Assembly (NCBI GenBank): GCA_030374805.1
Contig: JARGSG010000209.1
Coordinates: forward strand, 682,001-746,000
Direction of reading: 5' to 3'
Source: Gracilaria gracilis
Lineage: Eukaryota > Rhodophyta > Florideophyceae > Gracilariales > Gracilariaceae
Length of the DNA: 64,000 bases
Under the pieces are notes generated by a model, which was given only the letters and a program-made list of their open reading frames with translations, was not told the origin of the DNA and searched no databases. Position numbers and translations under genes: made by a program. Below, in pieces: positions 1 to 11,066 of this stretch; the stretch's first letter is position 1; each line of letters opens with the position of its first letter.

Positions 1-21
1 GAGGGAGAGGGAGTGGAGGCC

Positions 22-1467
22 TTAAACGACTTTTTCCTTTGTGTTGGGAGAGATTCTGGGCTTACGAGCGAGGAGAGCGTCTTGTGCTTGTTGGAGGAGA
101 GTGGAGTGTGATTTGTGTGCGGCGAGGGTCTGGTGCAGAGTTCGGGGGGAAGGGGATCGAATGTGTATGGGGAGGTCTGTGCGGGAGACGGTGCATCTAT
201 GACAAGGGTGTTGGGGGCGGATTTCGTGGGAGATGGCGAGGATGTATTTTGCTTCGGGGATGTCGGCGCAGTAGCTGGCGATGATTTGGTGACAGTGGCG
301 GAGAACGCCATGGGCGTCACGGAAGGGGAAGCAGTTGAGACCGGAGGAGAGGAGGGGGGCCGAGGAGATTGGAGATGGCGAGCGGAATGAGTTCCATTTT
401 GGTGCGGCGGGGGATGTGAGATGAGGTTTGAGGGATGGAGTCGTGGTCTTGGGAGGGGTTGGTTGGGAGGAAGGAGGTTTGCAAGTATACGAGAAGGGTG
501 AGATGTTCGGTGATGCACTTGCGACGGAAGGCATCGGAGAAGTTGAGAAGGGTGATGTGAAGGGGGTAGGAGGTGATGGAAGAGGATTTGAGGGAGGTGG
601 AGGACTTTTCCGAATAGATTTGGACCAAGCCGATGAAGGAGTCGATATCAGTAAAGTGGGGGGTGTGCCAGATGCAGGAGTCCTTGGAGGAGTGCATAAT
701 TGCGCCTTTGATGGCGGGGACTGCTTCTTTTCCGACGGTGAAGACCATGCGGTGGACGAAAACGGGAGAGCCGGAAGGGGTTGTGTGGGAGACGGGGTGG
801 AAGAAGGTGTTGTGGAAGTGTGCGAGGGCGAGTTGTTGTTTGAGGACCTGGATGGGGTCCTTTCGGAAGATGGTGGTGGAGAAGAGCTCTTGTGGGTCGG
901 AGAAGGTGGTGGAAGCGAAGTCGATGTTGCTGACACGGTGCTGGAAGAGGGTTTTCTGCAGCTCGAGGCACTGGATTGCGGAAAAGACGGCGTTGTGAAA
1001 GGCGGATTTGGAAAAGGTGGGGTCGTGGAGGAGGGAGATGAGTTCGCCAGCCTTTTGGATGCCGAGAGAGAAGGCTATGGAAGAGATGTAGAGGACCACG
1101 CGTTCGAGGTGGGGGAAGGAAGAGGGAGGAGGGGGAGAAGGGGAGAGGAAGATGGAGCAGACGGGGGTGGTGGCGATGTGGTAGGCGTCCTGGGTGTGGA
1201 GGGAGAGGGAGAGTTGCTGGTGGTGGTAGAAGTCGGCGTCTGCGATGAAGAGTTGTCGGAAGGGCGGTTTGTGGGAGGGGGAGGTGTATGGGGGTGGGGG
1301 ATAGACTTGTGACGCTTGATGGGTGGAGGGAAGTGGGGGAGGCCTCCGCTTGGGGAGAGGAAACGCTTGTTTGGGTTGAGGCGATTGGGGCATCTCCTCT
1401 GGTGGCTTTTGATGGCGGGGATGGTGCGAGCGAAGAAGGAGCAGCCTTCAAAGCCTCAGTTGGGCAT
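22..1467 (-). pseudogene. Plavaka-like transposase, broken
   Basis: The likely start is the ATG at 1467, giving MPN then a TGA where a Cys is expected, then GFEGCSFF and, further on, SHQRRC. This looks like the N-terminal C..C..H..C zinc finger seen in Plavaka/KDZ transposases; copy 2 reads MPNCCFE at the same place. A 358-codon frame from 1393 to 317 holds the body, including SYPLHITLLNFSDAFRRK and LLVYL, which match the Plavaka pattern of a 'yPv.lt..N....rrk....v.yLP' block. The frame then changes near a G-run at 352-359 and continues with ASYCADIPE and a HPCHRC zinc-binding motif. So at least one stop and two frame changes separate the pieces. Short introns could explain some of these, but the homologous copies are broken too. 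Confidence 0.62.
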
Positions 1468-1776
1468 GGCGGAGAAGGTTGGGGAGGTGTTGGAGAGTAT
1501 TGTGGGTACGTAGCGGGGAGCGTAATATGGCGCACGGACGGTGGGACAGAGTGGTGGGGATGATTGCACGTGCTTCGAAGGCGTTTCATATATTTAGTAT
1601 ACGAATGCCTGATGTGAAAGGTGTTGACTAGTGAACCGATCTCCACAAACTGAAAAGGTATTCGATCTATTTGTATACTTCTATTCCTTTTCGATAAACA
1701 GCTATTTAAGTTTCTATCTAAGTGTCTATCTCGCTATTCGCCCCCGTATACATGAACGTAGGTGACACTAACACAC

Positions 1777-2010
1777 TTACATTGTTCTGCGAAACTCCCA
1801 TAAACGAAAGAAGTATGCCAGTTTCCCTTCCATCCAAACTAGCAAATATGGAAACAATTTGGTATAATTCTTTCGATAAAAACTAGCACAAGTGGAAAGG
1901 TGGAAATATTTTCGAAAATTAACACTTCCAAATTTGGATAAATTCACCGGTTTCTCGTTCGTTTTAATTCGGTCATTTTTGACCGCCAAACTAGCATTCT
2001 GATAACACCG
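1777..2010 (-). repeat. Subterminal region of Plavaka-like copy 1
   Basis: This 234-bp stretch is the reverse complement, with moderate divergence, of 27087-27330. Shared landmarks in order are GATAACACCG, CTAGCAT next to a GNCAAA block, the AAATTTGGATAAA block, CCACTTGTGCTAG on the complement, and a final ACACTTACATTG. Three CTAGCA-centred motifs, about 100 bp apart, are candidate transposase binding sites. Confidence 0.7.
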
Positions 2011-3136
2011 TCGTTTCACTTCACTAGAGAGGCTCTGCGTGACAAGTCTACCGTGCTGTTCTACTGTCCAACTGATTCCATGGTTGCCGATATGCTAAAC
2101 AAGCCTCTTGCCCGAGTGAAACTGGAGAAGTTCCGCAAGGAATGTGGCGTGCAGCACCTAGAGCTTTGAAGTCAGTGACAGAGGGGGGGTGTTGGATGTT
2201 GACCTAGTGCTGTCACTGACACCAAAAGTGCAGGGGAGCATGGGCTGTTTTGGAGGGTGCTGCTGGAAAAGCGCATATGCGCGTGTGTGCAAACTCAACT
2301 TGAAACTGGCTTCTGACTGGCTACTGCAAATGTGCACATGCAACGTAGTGTGCACAAGTGTCATGGCACTACTGGGTTGTTCTGGGCTACACGTGTGTAT
2401 CCGAATTGACGCCTGTTTACGTTGGGACATGGTCGAGTGCCTGTCAGTCCTTCAGGTTGGTCTCGGACTACTTGGAAGCAAAGTTGCAGGGGACGATGGG
2501 CACTTTTGGGCACCCTCTTCGAAAAAGTGCATATGCGCCTCTGCTCAACCCCAACGTGAGACCGCAATATGATTGGCTGCTGCAAATGCCCTTGTGCAAC
2601 GTGGTGTCTACAAGTGCCATGGATTGTATGGAGAGTTATGGTGGAATGGGCCAAGTGGAGCTCTGTGATTGGACGAGGCTTAGAGTAGTAGACTGGCTAT
2701 GCAGATAGCGAGGATGTGCTTTCCTAGGCTGGAATGGGCGGTTTTGCATGCAATATGCGATTCTGGGATGCGCAAGGCGGTTGGAGTGCCACCATGCATA
2801 TTGATGATTTTTTAGATCTGGTTCTGAATCAAAGGACTGGCAATGGATTTGTAGTGTTGATTGATTTAGTTATTTGAAATTGTTGTACTCTAGTTTGCGC
2901 GCGCTTTCCGTGTACAACTGCACACGCGTGCAACTTGTAACGACCGCCGTCGTCGCTTGCTGCGACGACGGTGAAGCGCGCGCTAGGGTATTTGTAGGTT
3001 GCGAGCGACGAACCTCGAGTTAACGGGTCGACCCAAGGCCGTCAACCTTCACTTGTTTTACTTTCTCTTTCTTCCATGTCCATCTCTACTTACTTCCCTT
3101 TCTACCCTAACTGCGTGCGTTTCGTTAACGCCAACA
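2011..3136 (+). mobile_element. Ty1/copia LTR retrotransposon fossil, 3' end
   Basis: Fossil fragment on the plus strand. It starts with the end of the RNase H region (FYCPTDSMVADMLNKPLAR, the conserved copia tail) up to 2166, then a purine-rich tract, then one 3' LTR. The 5' part is missing because the Plavaka-like element sits against it. It is broken by truncation and judged old. Confidence 0.75.
2190..3136 (+). repeat. 3' LTR of Ty1/copia fossil
   Basis: A 947-bp LTR bounded by the 6-bp inverted ends TGTTGG at 2190 and CCAACA at 3136, with a polypurine tract (GACAGAGGGGGGG) directly upstream. Inside, about 2225-2400 and 2495-2650 are diverged copies of each other (shared GCATATGCG, GGCT[AG]CTGCAAATG and GTGCAACG[TG]), so the LTR carries an internal duplication. 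Only one LTR is present, so age cannot be estimated from LTR divergence. Confidence 0.7.
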
Positions 3137-5593
3137 TTTCGCACCCCAAATGGTTCGGGTGTAGTGGATTTCTTCATCTCGAAGCGAGTGTCTGTTCAAA
3201 ATGTAGCAACAGCAAGTGGATCGTGGGATGCAGTCTCGGATCACAATAAGGGTGTTGCAGAAATTGACTGGATGACAACTCAATTCTCACCACGAAAACC
3301 GAAGATTTTGAGGGCGCAACTCAAATGCTTGGACAAAATCGAAGACGCTCAGATGTATTACCAAGCCAATTTGCCTAATGTGGCTTCACGTTTTGACCAC
3401 GCAAATTCAAAACAGGATCTGGAAGATGCTTATAACAAACTTGTGGACACAAGCAGTAGCCCCTGGATCACTTCCGTGTCAATGCGTCCTGACCGATACC
3501 GCTTCTTCTGGGATTCTATTCTTGACCAGTTGAGTCGTGTGTGATCTACCTATTACAAACGGTGGAAATGAAGTGGCAACATTCAAATGGGTAATGTGTA
3601 CAAGGAGATTGACGGATTCATTAAACGTCGTTGTCGGGCAAAAAAGAGACAACTGTTAGACGAATTTCTCGAAACCGCCGAGAACGAAGCAGCATCTCAA
3701 ACAGTGAATCGAATCAATTCAGTGATAAAAATACGATCTCAACATAGCGCACGGGCACTGGGACGTGAAAATCCACTAGACCCACAGGACTATGGTGAGT
3801 TTATTGCCGAGTACCAGCCACCAGAATGTGGGGTGAAAGCAGTCTCATTTGATGTTCCGGACTCGTTCCGGATTGCATTGGAAAAGTAGATCAAGGAAGC
3901 AAAGAAGGGAAAATCGATTGGACGTGATAATATGGCGTCGGAAATGCTACAGGTCAGTCCGACTTTGTGAGCTTTCACGCTTCTGAAGCTGTGGCGGGCG
4001 TGCGGCAAGTTGGCATATATACCTTTACCGTTGCGGCAGACACGTCTATCGCCCATATACAAGAAACGCGACATTTCGGTACCATCCAACTACCGACCGA
4101 TCTCTATTCTGTCGCACTTGCGTAAAGCAATTTCGGCTGCATTAAACTCGATTGTGGTGAACCATATCGAGTTTCATGAGTACCAGTATGGGTTCTCAAA
4201 GTACAATGGAACGGAATATTCGATTGTGGAGGTGAATAACATCATCACAAACGGCCATTCGCGTGTGGAAGTACTGGAGCTAACGAAAGCGTACGACAGA
4301 GTCAACCGAAAGCTATTGTCGCAAGTGTGCGCATCGAGGTTACAACCGAAGCATGCGGCAATGACTACTTTGCTGCTGCAACCAGTCAACGCTTTCATAA
4401 ATGGAAATTTGAAAGATGAGCAAGTACAAATGACTCTTGGAGCCCCCCAAGGTGACTCATCCAGCTGTACATTGTTCAACAGGTATATTGATTCCATGCT
4501 GTATCGAGTGCAGGAGGTGCCATATCATGTGTCAGATCGAGGTGCAAGTTCATTTGCCGACGATGTGATTCTGATGGCGAAGACCGATAGCGGGCTGCAA
4601 CAACTACTAAGCATATGCAGTAGTTGGGGCAAAGAAATGCAAATGCCGTGGAACACTGCAAATGGCAAGTCCATGGTACTGCAACCGCCTGCAAACCAAA
4701 ATCACTCTGCAATATTCACACTTGCTGGTGATAAGCTGAGCGTGGTACGTAGTGCAGTATATCTGGGGGTGTCTCTAAACATCAATGCAGTAACAGCCGA
4801 CAAGCATATGGAACGCGTACAAAATTCTCAACGTCGATTGGGAAGCCTAGCCGGTGCTGGTCTGCACCGGAATGGATTTGATACGCGCAGCTGTGTGAGT
4901 TTGTACCGCGCGTTCGTGAGATCGATTTACGAATATGCGTTGCATCTTGTAGCGCTCACGCCAAATTTAAAAATGGCGATAGTGAAGGTTGAAGCAACGT
5001 TCTTCAAACTGATTGTTGGAAAAATGGAATCTCGGTTTGGAACATATCGGGTGCCAATGATGCGTGCACTTTGTCGTTTAGAGTCTGCGGCTCTGCGACG
5101 AATTGTGCTCGCCTCCAGACGTCTACGGTACTAGCAATCGTGTCGTGAAACGGCGTTGAACCTTGAATTGGAACACAGATCGTGACAGTTGAAAGTGAAC
5201 CGAGCATTTCGGCAGCTGTCGCTTTATAATGCGCACCCTTCAATTTCGGCGCTGCGAGCTGAAATTGATAATGTGTTTACAAAGGGGATAGAAAATATAC
5301 GGGATGTGGAGTGGAAACTTGCACCGGCAAGGCGCGTTCGCAAAATCCCGTGCGCGGAAAATAGAAAATACACACCCGTTCTTCGGTTGCGCAAAGTTTC
5401 GCACTGAATGATGGGTTTCCGATGGTACTTCAATGAGTTCCCAGCGAACCCATCGGGGGCACGTGTTGTACTTGGACACGAGTACTGGAAGTATGGAAGA
5501 CTGAAGGTACTACTTGGAATGGAATATTGGTCACCTGGGGGGAGGCAGGAGGCGGCCGAAATACTAGAGCTACTGTATGATGCACAGGTGTAA
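3137..5593 (+). pseudogene. LINE ORF2 fragment (linker, reverse transcriptase, C-terminus)
   Basis: A single reading frame runs the whole way, about 818 codons. It starts just after the endonuclease domain (GSGVVDFFISKRV, then SGSWDAVSDHNKG). Next comes the RT domain: NYRPISI near 4090, LTKAYDRVNRKLL at about 4280, LGAPQGDSSSCTLFNRY near 4440 and the catalytic SFADDVILMA at about 4550. The thumb and C-terminal region end at 5593. Seven in-frame stops interrupt it (about 3542, 3569, 3887, 3968, 5132, 5183 and 5405), but I see no frameshift. Five of the stops are TGA and two TAG, all of which C-to-T change in CGA or CAG could produce. Copia abuts or interrupts its 5' side. The longest open piece is 4010-5134. 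The 3' UTR probably continues to about 5730, where AATAAA-like sequence occurs. Confidence 0.82.
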
Positions 5594-5730
5594 CTCTGTG
5601 CTTTAGGTAGTAAGAATGATTGCATTGGTTCGTAATTGACCAAGTTAGTTTACATCTTGACAGTGTTACCCTGCTGCTCTAAATAGGACATTGGGAACAC
5701 TTTTAATAAAATTGCAATTGATTGAACGTG

Positions 5731-6236
5731 TGTAGCTAGCACAGATGGGTATGCTGCACAGTATGCAGAGTTATGTAGGTGGATATGTTGAACACATTGA
5801 TGCAACTTGGTGTACTATGGTGATGAGTCAGGTACAGTCATGATGATTACACGAACACTGTGGTAACATGTTGTGAGAACTTATGGAATTGAGTGAATTT
5901 GTGGTTATGTGGTACTTGGTGAGCTGGAGCATACACATATTGGTGTGGTGTACGGATTACAGTGTATTGGCACAATGTGAATTTGTGCATGGTCATCGTT
6001 ATGTGTAGGCACGTAACTTGTTGAGTAGGCACGTAACGTCTGTGTTCTGCAAAGTGGAATACTGGATTCTATGTGTGGAATAGTTGCTGTTTAAAGCGTT
6101 ATCTGGGCACGCGCGGGGGTGGCAGAGGCTGGAACTCAAAAAACTAACAAATTTTGGAATATTGTATTCCATCCCGCGCAGTTTAATGCTAGGGTCTCCT
6201 AGTATTTCGAGAGGTTCGCCTCACAACTCACCCCAA
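5731..6236. other. Unassigned intergenic stretch
   Basis: GT-rich sequence without a supported gene. I see only short repeated phrases such as GTAGGCACGTAAC, twice near 6005-6035. Nothing else is evident. Confidence 0.5.
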
Positions 6237-6418
6237 CTACACTCTTTTCCACGACCCTCTCCAAATTTTCCATCCGTGCCAGTTCCAATTTCCCTTTCGC
6301 CCGAAAATGCGAAGCAATTGCCAACCCAGCCACCCTAAGACATTCGCCCATTCCTTCCCATCTCCACCTCCACTCAACACCGCCACCCTCTTACCATACT
6401 TTAGTCGATTTCCGCACC

Positions 6419-7520
6419 TCACGCGTTCGGATCTTGCGTTTCCGTCTCCGCAAACGTCATCTCGTAGAAGTTCCGCGGGCAGCTCTCTCCATTCTCGTAC
6501 ACCCTCCTCGCCCCAGAACGGCTCCCAATACCACCCATCCTCCGCGCCCTCTGCTCTTCCAGTATGCGCGCCGCCGTCTGCACCGCATGCGCCGCGCTTC
6601 GAAACCCAGTCATCGTCGCAACCCCCAGCCCCGGCCGCATTTCCTCTCCTTCCACCTTCCCTCCCTCCTTGCGTCTCTTCTTCAAGCGACTAGCTACTTC
6701 CTGAGTCTTTGGCGTCACAGGCAATTCGTTCTTAACCTTCATTCGCCCCCTTTGCACAACTTCCTCCCACCTCTCCTTCTCTCCCCGTCAGCATCCCCTT
6801 CACCTCCACCAACAACAACCGCGCCTTTTCCACCTCTCCAATCTGCATCTTCAGCATCTCCAACCTCCCCTTCAGCATCAAATTCTCCTCCTTCAGATCC
6901 CGTATCTCCTTCCCTACGCATTCCACCATCCCATCCCCATGACGACCCATCCCCATTCCCAGCACCTTCAAACCATTCCGCAAATTAGATATTGCTTCCA
7001 ATGACACCCCATTCTCCTCCTCACTCAACACCACCCCTCCCATCTTCGCCATACTCTCCGCAATACAATCATCCATTCGCTCCTTCATCACAACTCCCAA
7101 CAACCTCACCCACTCCTTCATTTCCCCCGTAAATTGCTCTTTCCTACCTCCCGGTCCACCCTCCATGTGCTCCCCGATCCCCAACTGGCTCAGATGCACC
7201 GCCCCTTTCCTCCATATCCCATCCTTCTCCCCCTTCTTCTCCACCACCTTCGAGCCTACATCCGCAGCCCCTGCCTTGCCCACAGCCACAACCTCCTCCT
7301 CTCGTGACCCTCCATCCAACCGCGCAACCTAGGCCACTTCCCGCTTCGGAGACGGCGTTCCTCCGATCTTTTTCCCTCTTAGGAACGCAAGAAGCTCCTC
7401 GTCCTTCACGTATCCTTTCGACAGCTTATAAAAGCCAAAAGCGTCACCGAAAGCAAGAATTCGGTGCCATACGGTGCAATCGACGGCATCTTCGTTTTCC
7501 GTGCCACTGCCTATGCGCAC
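6419..7520 (-). pseudogene. Coiled-coil protein gene, broken, family unknown
   Basis: From about 7520 a frame reads TENEDAVDCTVWHRILAFG and a lysine-rich segment up to one in-frame TAG at 7329-7331. The same frame resumes and runs to 6732. The middle and end are strongly helical (KERMDDCIAESMAKMGG, then IRDLKEENLMLKGRLEMLK and QIGEVEKARLLLVEVK), a predicted coiled coil. Near 6745 the frame changes and continues as a basic tail (QEVASRLKKRRKEGGK) to 6419. I do not recognise the family. The 5' end lies inside the left inverted arm, and a truncated copy of that 5' end recurs at about 39020-39071. Upstream, near 7565, is a TTTCGCGCCAAAA motif, similar to an E2F site. The proline- and serine-rich frames on the plus strand here are antisense shadows. 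Confidence 0.45.
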
Positions 7521-7769
7521 GGCCTATATCTGAAACCATAACTTACCCCTTTCTGTTCCGCCCGGTTTCGCGCCAAAACCGTCACTGTACTGTACGCCTT
7601 GCCAGCACTCCAGTATTTAACTCCCACCCTGTCCCCTCTGACGCTCGCATATGGTCTCCAGTCACTCCGTTTGGACCGGCGACGTGTTCTTCTTCCGCCA
7701 TACCCTCACTTGGTTCTGAGAAGAGCAAAACACGGGTGGTTGCATACTTGAAACCACCAGCGCGCCGTT

Positions 7770-9560
7770 GACAGCGGAGCCCGGTGTCGTGGTGCTTCAT
7801 CGGTGCACCGATGAAGCGCCATGACGCCCGGGCCGTAGTGCGGACAACAGACCTGCGTGAGCTACTGAAGGATGTAGTACAGGGGGCTGTGAAACAGACC
7901 CGAACGGGAGTTAGTTGTACATGGCTGCGATGCTTCTGCAAACGCGATATCCAGTAGTAGTAGCACGTGTGCCCCGGATACAGATATTCGGGACCGACCG
8001 GGCGGCCGGGCAAAAAAAATTTCAATTTTTTGGACAGCGGACCGATGTGCAGTGGCGCTTCATCGGTGCACCGATGAAGTGCCGCAACACCCGGGTCCGA
8101 TGTCGGGGGGGTGGTCTAGACCAACGGTCCTGGATGCGTTTGGAGGGATTGAAAACCACCCTAACACACTAATTTACGGTGTTTGCAGAGCATCCGCAGC
8201 AATGCTCACTATACTAACGTGACTAATAAATGCAGCCCCACAAGTGTCTTACTAGGCTCAAAGTTCCCGTGAAGAAAGATTTAACTTCATGTGAGCCTAT
8301 TCTGTAAAGGAATTACTTATATGATGTTTGCGCACGAGCATTCGTGGGTGACAGTAGTCTGTAGAGATGCGCGTGTTTCGCCTACGGCTATACAGCGTTA
8401 TGTATCGAGCGGACGGTGTCCGAGTCAGACAGTTGCCCCTGTGACGTTAGTGTAGAATTGAGACAACTCTATTGCTATATATATTTATATTATTACTTGG
8501 ATTTTAGAAAGACCAATATCTTGGTGGAAGAGTAAAAGTTTCATTCCCTTAGGGAAAGGTTCGTATAACATTCTTCGGAAAAACCGACGACTGAACAATG
8601 GCCAGGAGTGCAATGGTGCTTCATCGTTGCATTGGTGAACCACAATTCACCTCGGTGTACCGTCTACCGCGTGAATGAACAGTAGCGGGTCGCACAACGG
8701 GTTCCCTGACGGACACGCCGACAAAGCAGACCTACAAGAACTCCAGCTTTATCTTTCATGGCGCGCGGAGGGGGGATCAAGAGAAAGCGGTACTTCATCT
8801 ATGGCAGGTGATGCGTCAAAGAGATGTTAAGGAAAGCTTGAAGACGCGAGAGACACGGAACAAAATAAGTGTGGAAATATACGCGATGTTACTAATAAGG
8901 ACAAGTATGACAGTAGACTGGGGTCTCATTGCGCTTCATCGCTGCGCCGATGGAGCGCCACGCCACCCCGGACGGCTGTCCCAAAAAAATTATGTAATTC
9001 CAATTAATTTAAACGACAACCCGGGACAGCGGACCCGGGTGCCGTGGCGCTTCATCGGTGCACCGATGAAGCGCCAGGCCACCTTGGTTCGCTGTCCCGA
9101 CACCCTGTGTTTGGCAAACCTGTGGTAGTAGCATACGTGGCACCAACAGCGCGCCGATGAGAGCGGACCCGGATGTCGTGGTGCTTCATCGGTGCACCGA
9201 TGAAGCGCAACCGCACCCGAGTCCGCGGTCCGAAATTTTTTTTTTACCTCATTAAAAGGCCAGGTCCTCTGAACCGCATCGGTGGAGCGCCACGACACCT
9301 CCCTCCGCTGTCGCACCTTTTTGTTTTAATGACTTGAAAATAGAAAAAGTTTTGGTACAGCGGACTGGGTGACCATGGCGCTTCATCGATGCACCGATGA
9401 AGTGCCACGGCGCCCAAGCCCGCTGGCAACGGAGCGTTGGTGTTGCCACGTATGCAATTAACACAGGTTTGCCACAAACAGCGCGTTGGAACAGCGGACC
9501 AAGGTGGCTTGGCGCTTCATCGGTGCACCGATGAAGCGCCGCGACACCCGGGTCTCCCGA
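7770..9560. repeat. Array of about nine near-palindromic 75-bp hairpins (left arm)
   Basis: Each unit has the form GGGACAGCGGACCCGGGTG, TCGTGGCGCTTCATCGGTG and then the reverse complement of both, so it would fold into a hairpin of about 37 bp with almost no loop. Units are centred near 7805, 8068, 8628 (decayed), 8947, 9062, 9196, 9283 (decayed half), 9391 and 9528. Compensating differences are rare, so several stems carry mismatches. Some spacers are themselves related in inverted orientation: the stretch TTTGGCAAACCTGTG..GCATACGTGGCACCAAC at 9105-9150 recurs inverted at 9432-9480. The array looks like a palindromic MITE that piled up, or an inverted-order satellite. Confidence 0.8.
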
Positions 9561-10863
9561 GAACTACATCGATGTACCAGAAGCGAGGTTAATGTTTGAG
9601 AAGACCACTTGTACGAAGAATCTCCATAATTTGGCCACACATCAACTTCGGGCTGGTGTGGTAGAGAAGGGTCTAATTCAACAGCACTACAATCGTTGCC
9701 GTCACATGGATCGTACGAACGATGACGAAGACCAACATCCAAGGGATCTGTTCGTTCCTCTACTCGAAAATGGTGTGTTACTTCCGCTGAGAAGCCTGAA
9801 CAATGACTTATTCTTTATTATGAAGGGTAAAGAGTTTCAGGTGGAGTGACCGGCGACTCGTTTCGAGGCTGTTTTCTTTATGTCAATGCTAGGACATATC
9901 ATGAATGAGAAGGAAGAAAGGAGAATCTCTGCAAAATCAGCTGTCGTTTCGAGAAGGCCATTGAAAAGGAGACGTGCTTTGGAGGGAAACGAAGTCGCTC
10001 CGTACATACCAAGCTTGACGTTCTTCGAGAAGAGCAATTGTGACCGACTCGTGTTCGCAGTTTGTGAGGTTGTTTATGCCTGGGATATCTTCGCGAGGTT
10101 CATCGTGTATCCTAATGCCGACGATATGCTCGGTCCTTATATATTTATGGACTTGCAGTCGTTAGCGTACCAGGTTCTCAAATCTCGAGAAGATGGATAC
10201 GCTCCTCCATCGCAAAGTACGCGTATAGAGAGGGGTGTACTTCCCCAACCAGACATCGGAGGGTTTCCACAATCTCTCGATATTTGACTGGATGGAAATC
10301 TCCGACTTTTGGCTGCAGAGTTTCTGAATGAAATAGAAACTATATGCACACACAATTGTCTGTATGAGATGGAGCGGAAGCGTATCGGGGAGTGGATCAT
10401 GTTTGACTGGAACGGGAATTCTTCGCGCTACCCCGCATAGATACAAGTTGTTCTCGATGATGGTGACTGTAGGAGGTCGAGAGTTCTTAAGCTTGAAGAA
10501 CCGGCCTGGTGAAGAGTGAGATACGAAAAAGAGCGAAGTATATATTGTCCCCGCTCCTTTCTGTATAGCAGGCTATATTAATGATGCTGGATACCATGCT
10601 GGAGATGAGGACCTAGCACTGCCGTGGTCCGAAAGGAAGCGAAGCCCAAATGTGATAATTCGTGAGACCAAACCCGTTATACAGTCGAAGTCCGAACTTA
10701 TGAAGTATACACTTCTTCGAGTTACTGCTAAGAAACAGATAGAAGTTGGTGAGGAGCTCTATTTCAGTTATGGTGCGGAGTACAATTGGGACTGGGCTCT
10801 CACTCTTGAACCCGCTGAGGACGAGAAGTGGTTGCGAGGTCAATATGCAACTCCCTTTGTGTA
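9555..10863 (+). pseudogene. SET-domain protein gene, broken (left copy)
   Basis: From about 9560 the frame reads YIDVPEARLMFEKTTC and runs into a SET domain with AGYINDAGYHAGDEDL, SPNVIIRET, LLRVTAKKQIEVGEELYFSY and GAEYNWDW. This is the C-terminal half of a SET fold, with the substrate-pocket GEELYFSYG motif. SET proteins are typically protein-lysine methyltransferases. The N-terminus is cut off by the hairpin array. Breaks include a TGA at 9847 (the right copy has CGA there), a stop at 10285, a TAG near 10438 and a frame change before 10530. The copy at 35.7-36.9 kb has different breaks, so the gene was more intact when it was duplicated. Confidence 0.7.
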
Positions 10864-11066
10864 GCTGCACGATTTGTAGTTTCCAATGATTTACACAGGT
10901 TCTGTAAAATGACCGTTATTGATTGCACTATTATATTCATCATACTCCCTTCTATGTCCAACCATCCTCGCTCTTTCACACCGTTCTTCAAATCTCCTTT
11001 AATCTCCAATCTCTTTGTCTCCTCTGTTTTCTTTCCTCAACCTGGGCATTGGTATCAATTAACAAC

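Larger units (their letters stand above)
1..2010 (-). mobile_element. Plavaka-like DNA transposon, copy 1 (runs off window start)
   Basis: The element reads on the minus strand. Its outer 5' end is near 2010 and begins CGGTGTTATC; the same end occurs inverted at 27087, where a second copy starts. The first 230 bp carry three copies of a CTAGCA motif within AAACTAGCA or its complement, a subterminal repeat pattern as in CACTA-type elements. The coding part follows from about 1467. The element sits directly against a Ty1/copia RNase H fragment at 2011, so it probably inserted into that older element. The 3' end lies outside the window. Family is inferred from protein motifs; the terminal repeat and target-site duplication could not be checked. 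Confidence 0.65.
7456..10907 (+). repeat. Left arm of a 3.45-kb inverted duplication
   Basis: This segment is present in reverse complement at 35622-39071. Outer border: AGAATTCGGTGCC at 7456 matches the complement ending at 39071. Inner border: TTACACAGGTT ending at 10907 matches the complement starting at 35622. Identity is roughly 90% by eye (about eight differences in 85 bp around 9880-9965). The arm contains the 5' part of the coiled-coil gene, a hairpin array and a SET-domain pseudogene. Confidence 0.88.

Noticed and set aside
22-1563. Gly/Val/Glu-rich plus-strand frames opposite the Plavaka-like transposase
   Set aside because: They are antisense shadows of a GC-skewed coding region and carry no domain.
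6307-7000. Pro/Ser-rich plus-strand frames
   Set aside because: They are antisense to the coiled-coil gene, and the composition is what its complement would give.
7770-9560. CRISPR-like array
   Set aside because: The repeats are self-complementary, spacers vary from tens to hundreds of bases, some spacers are related to each other, and the setting is eukaryotic.
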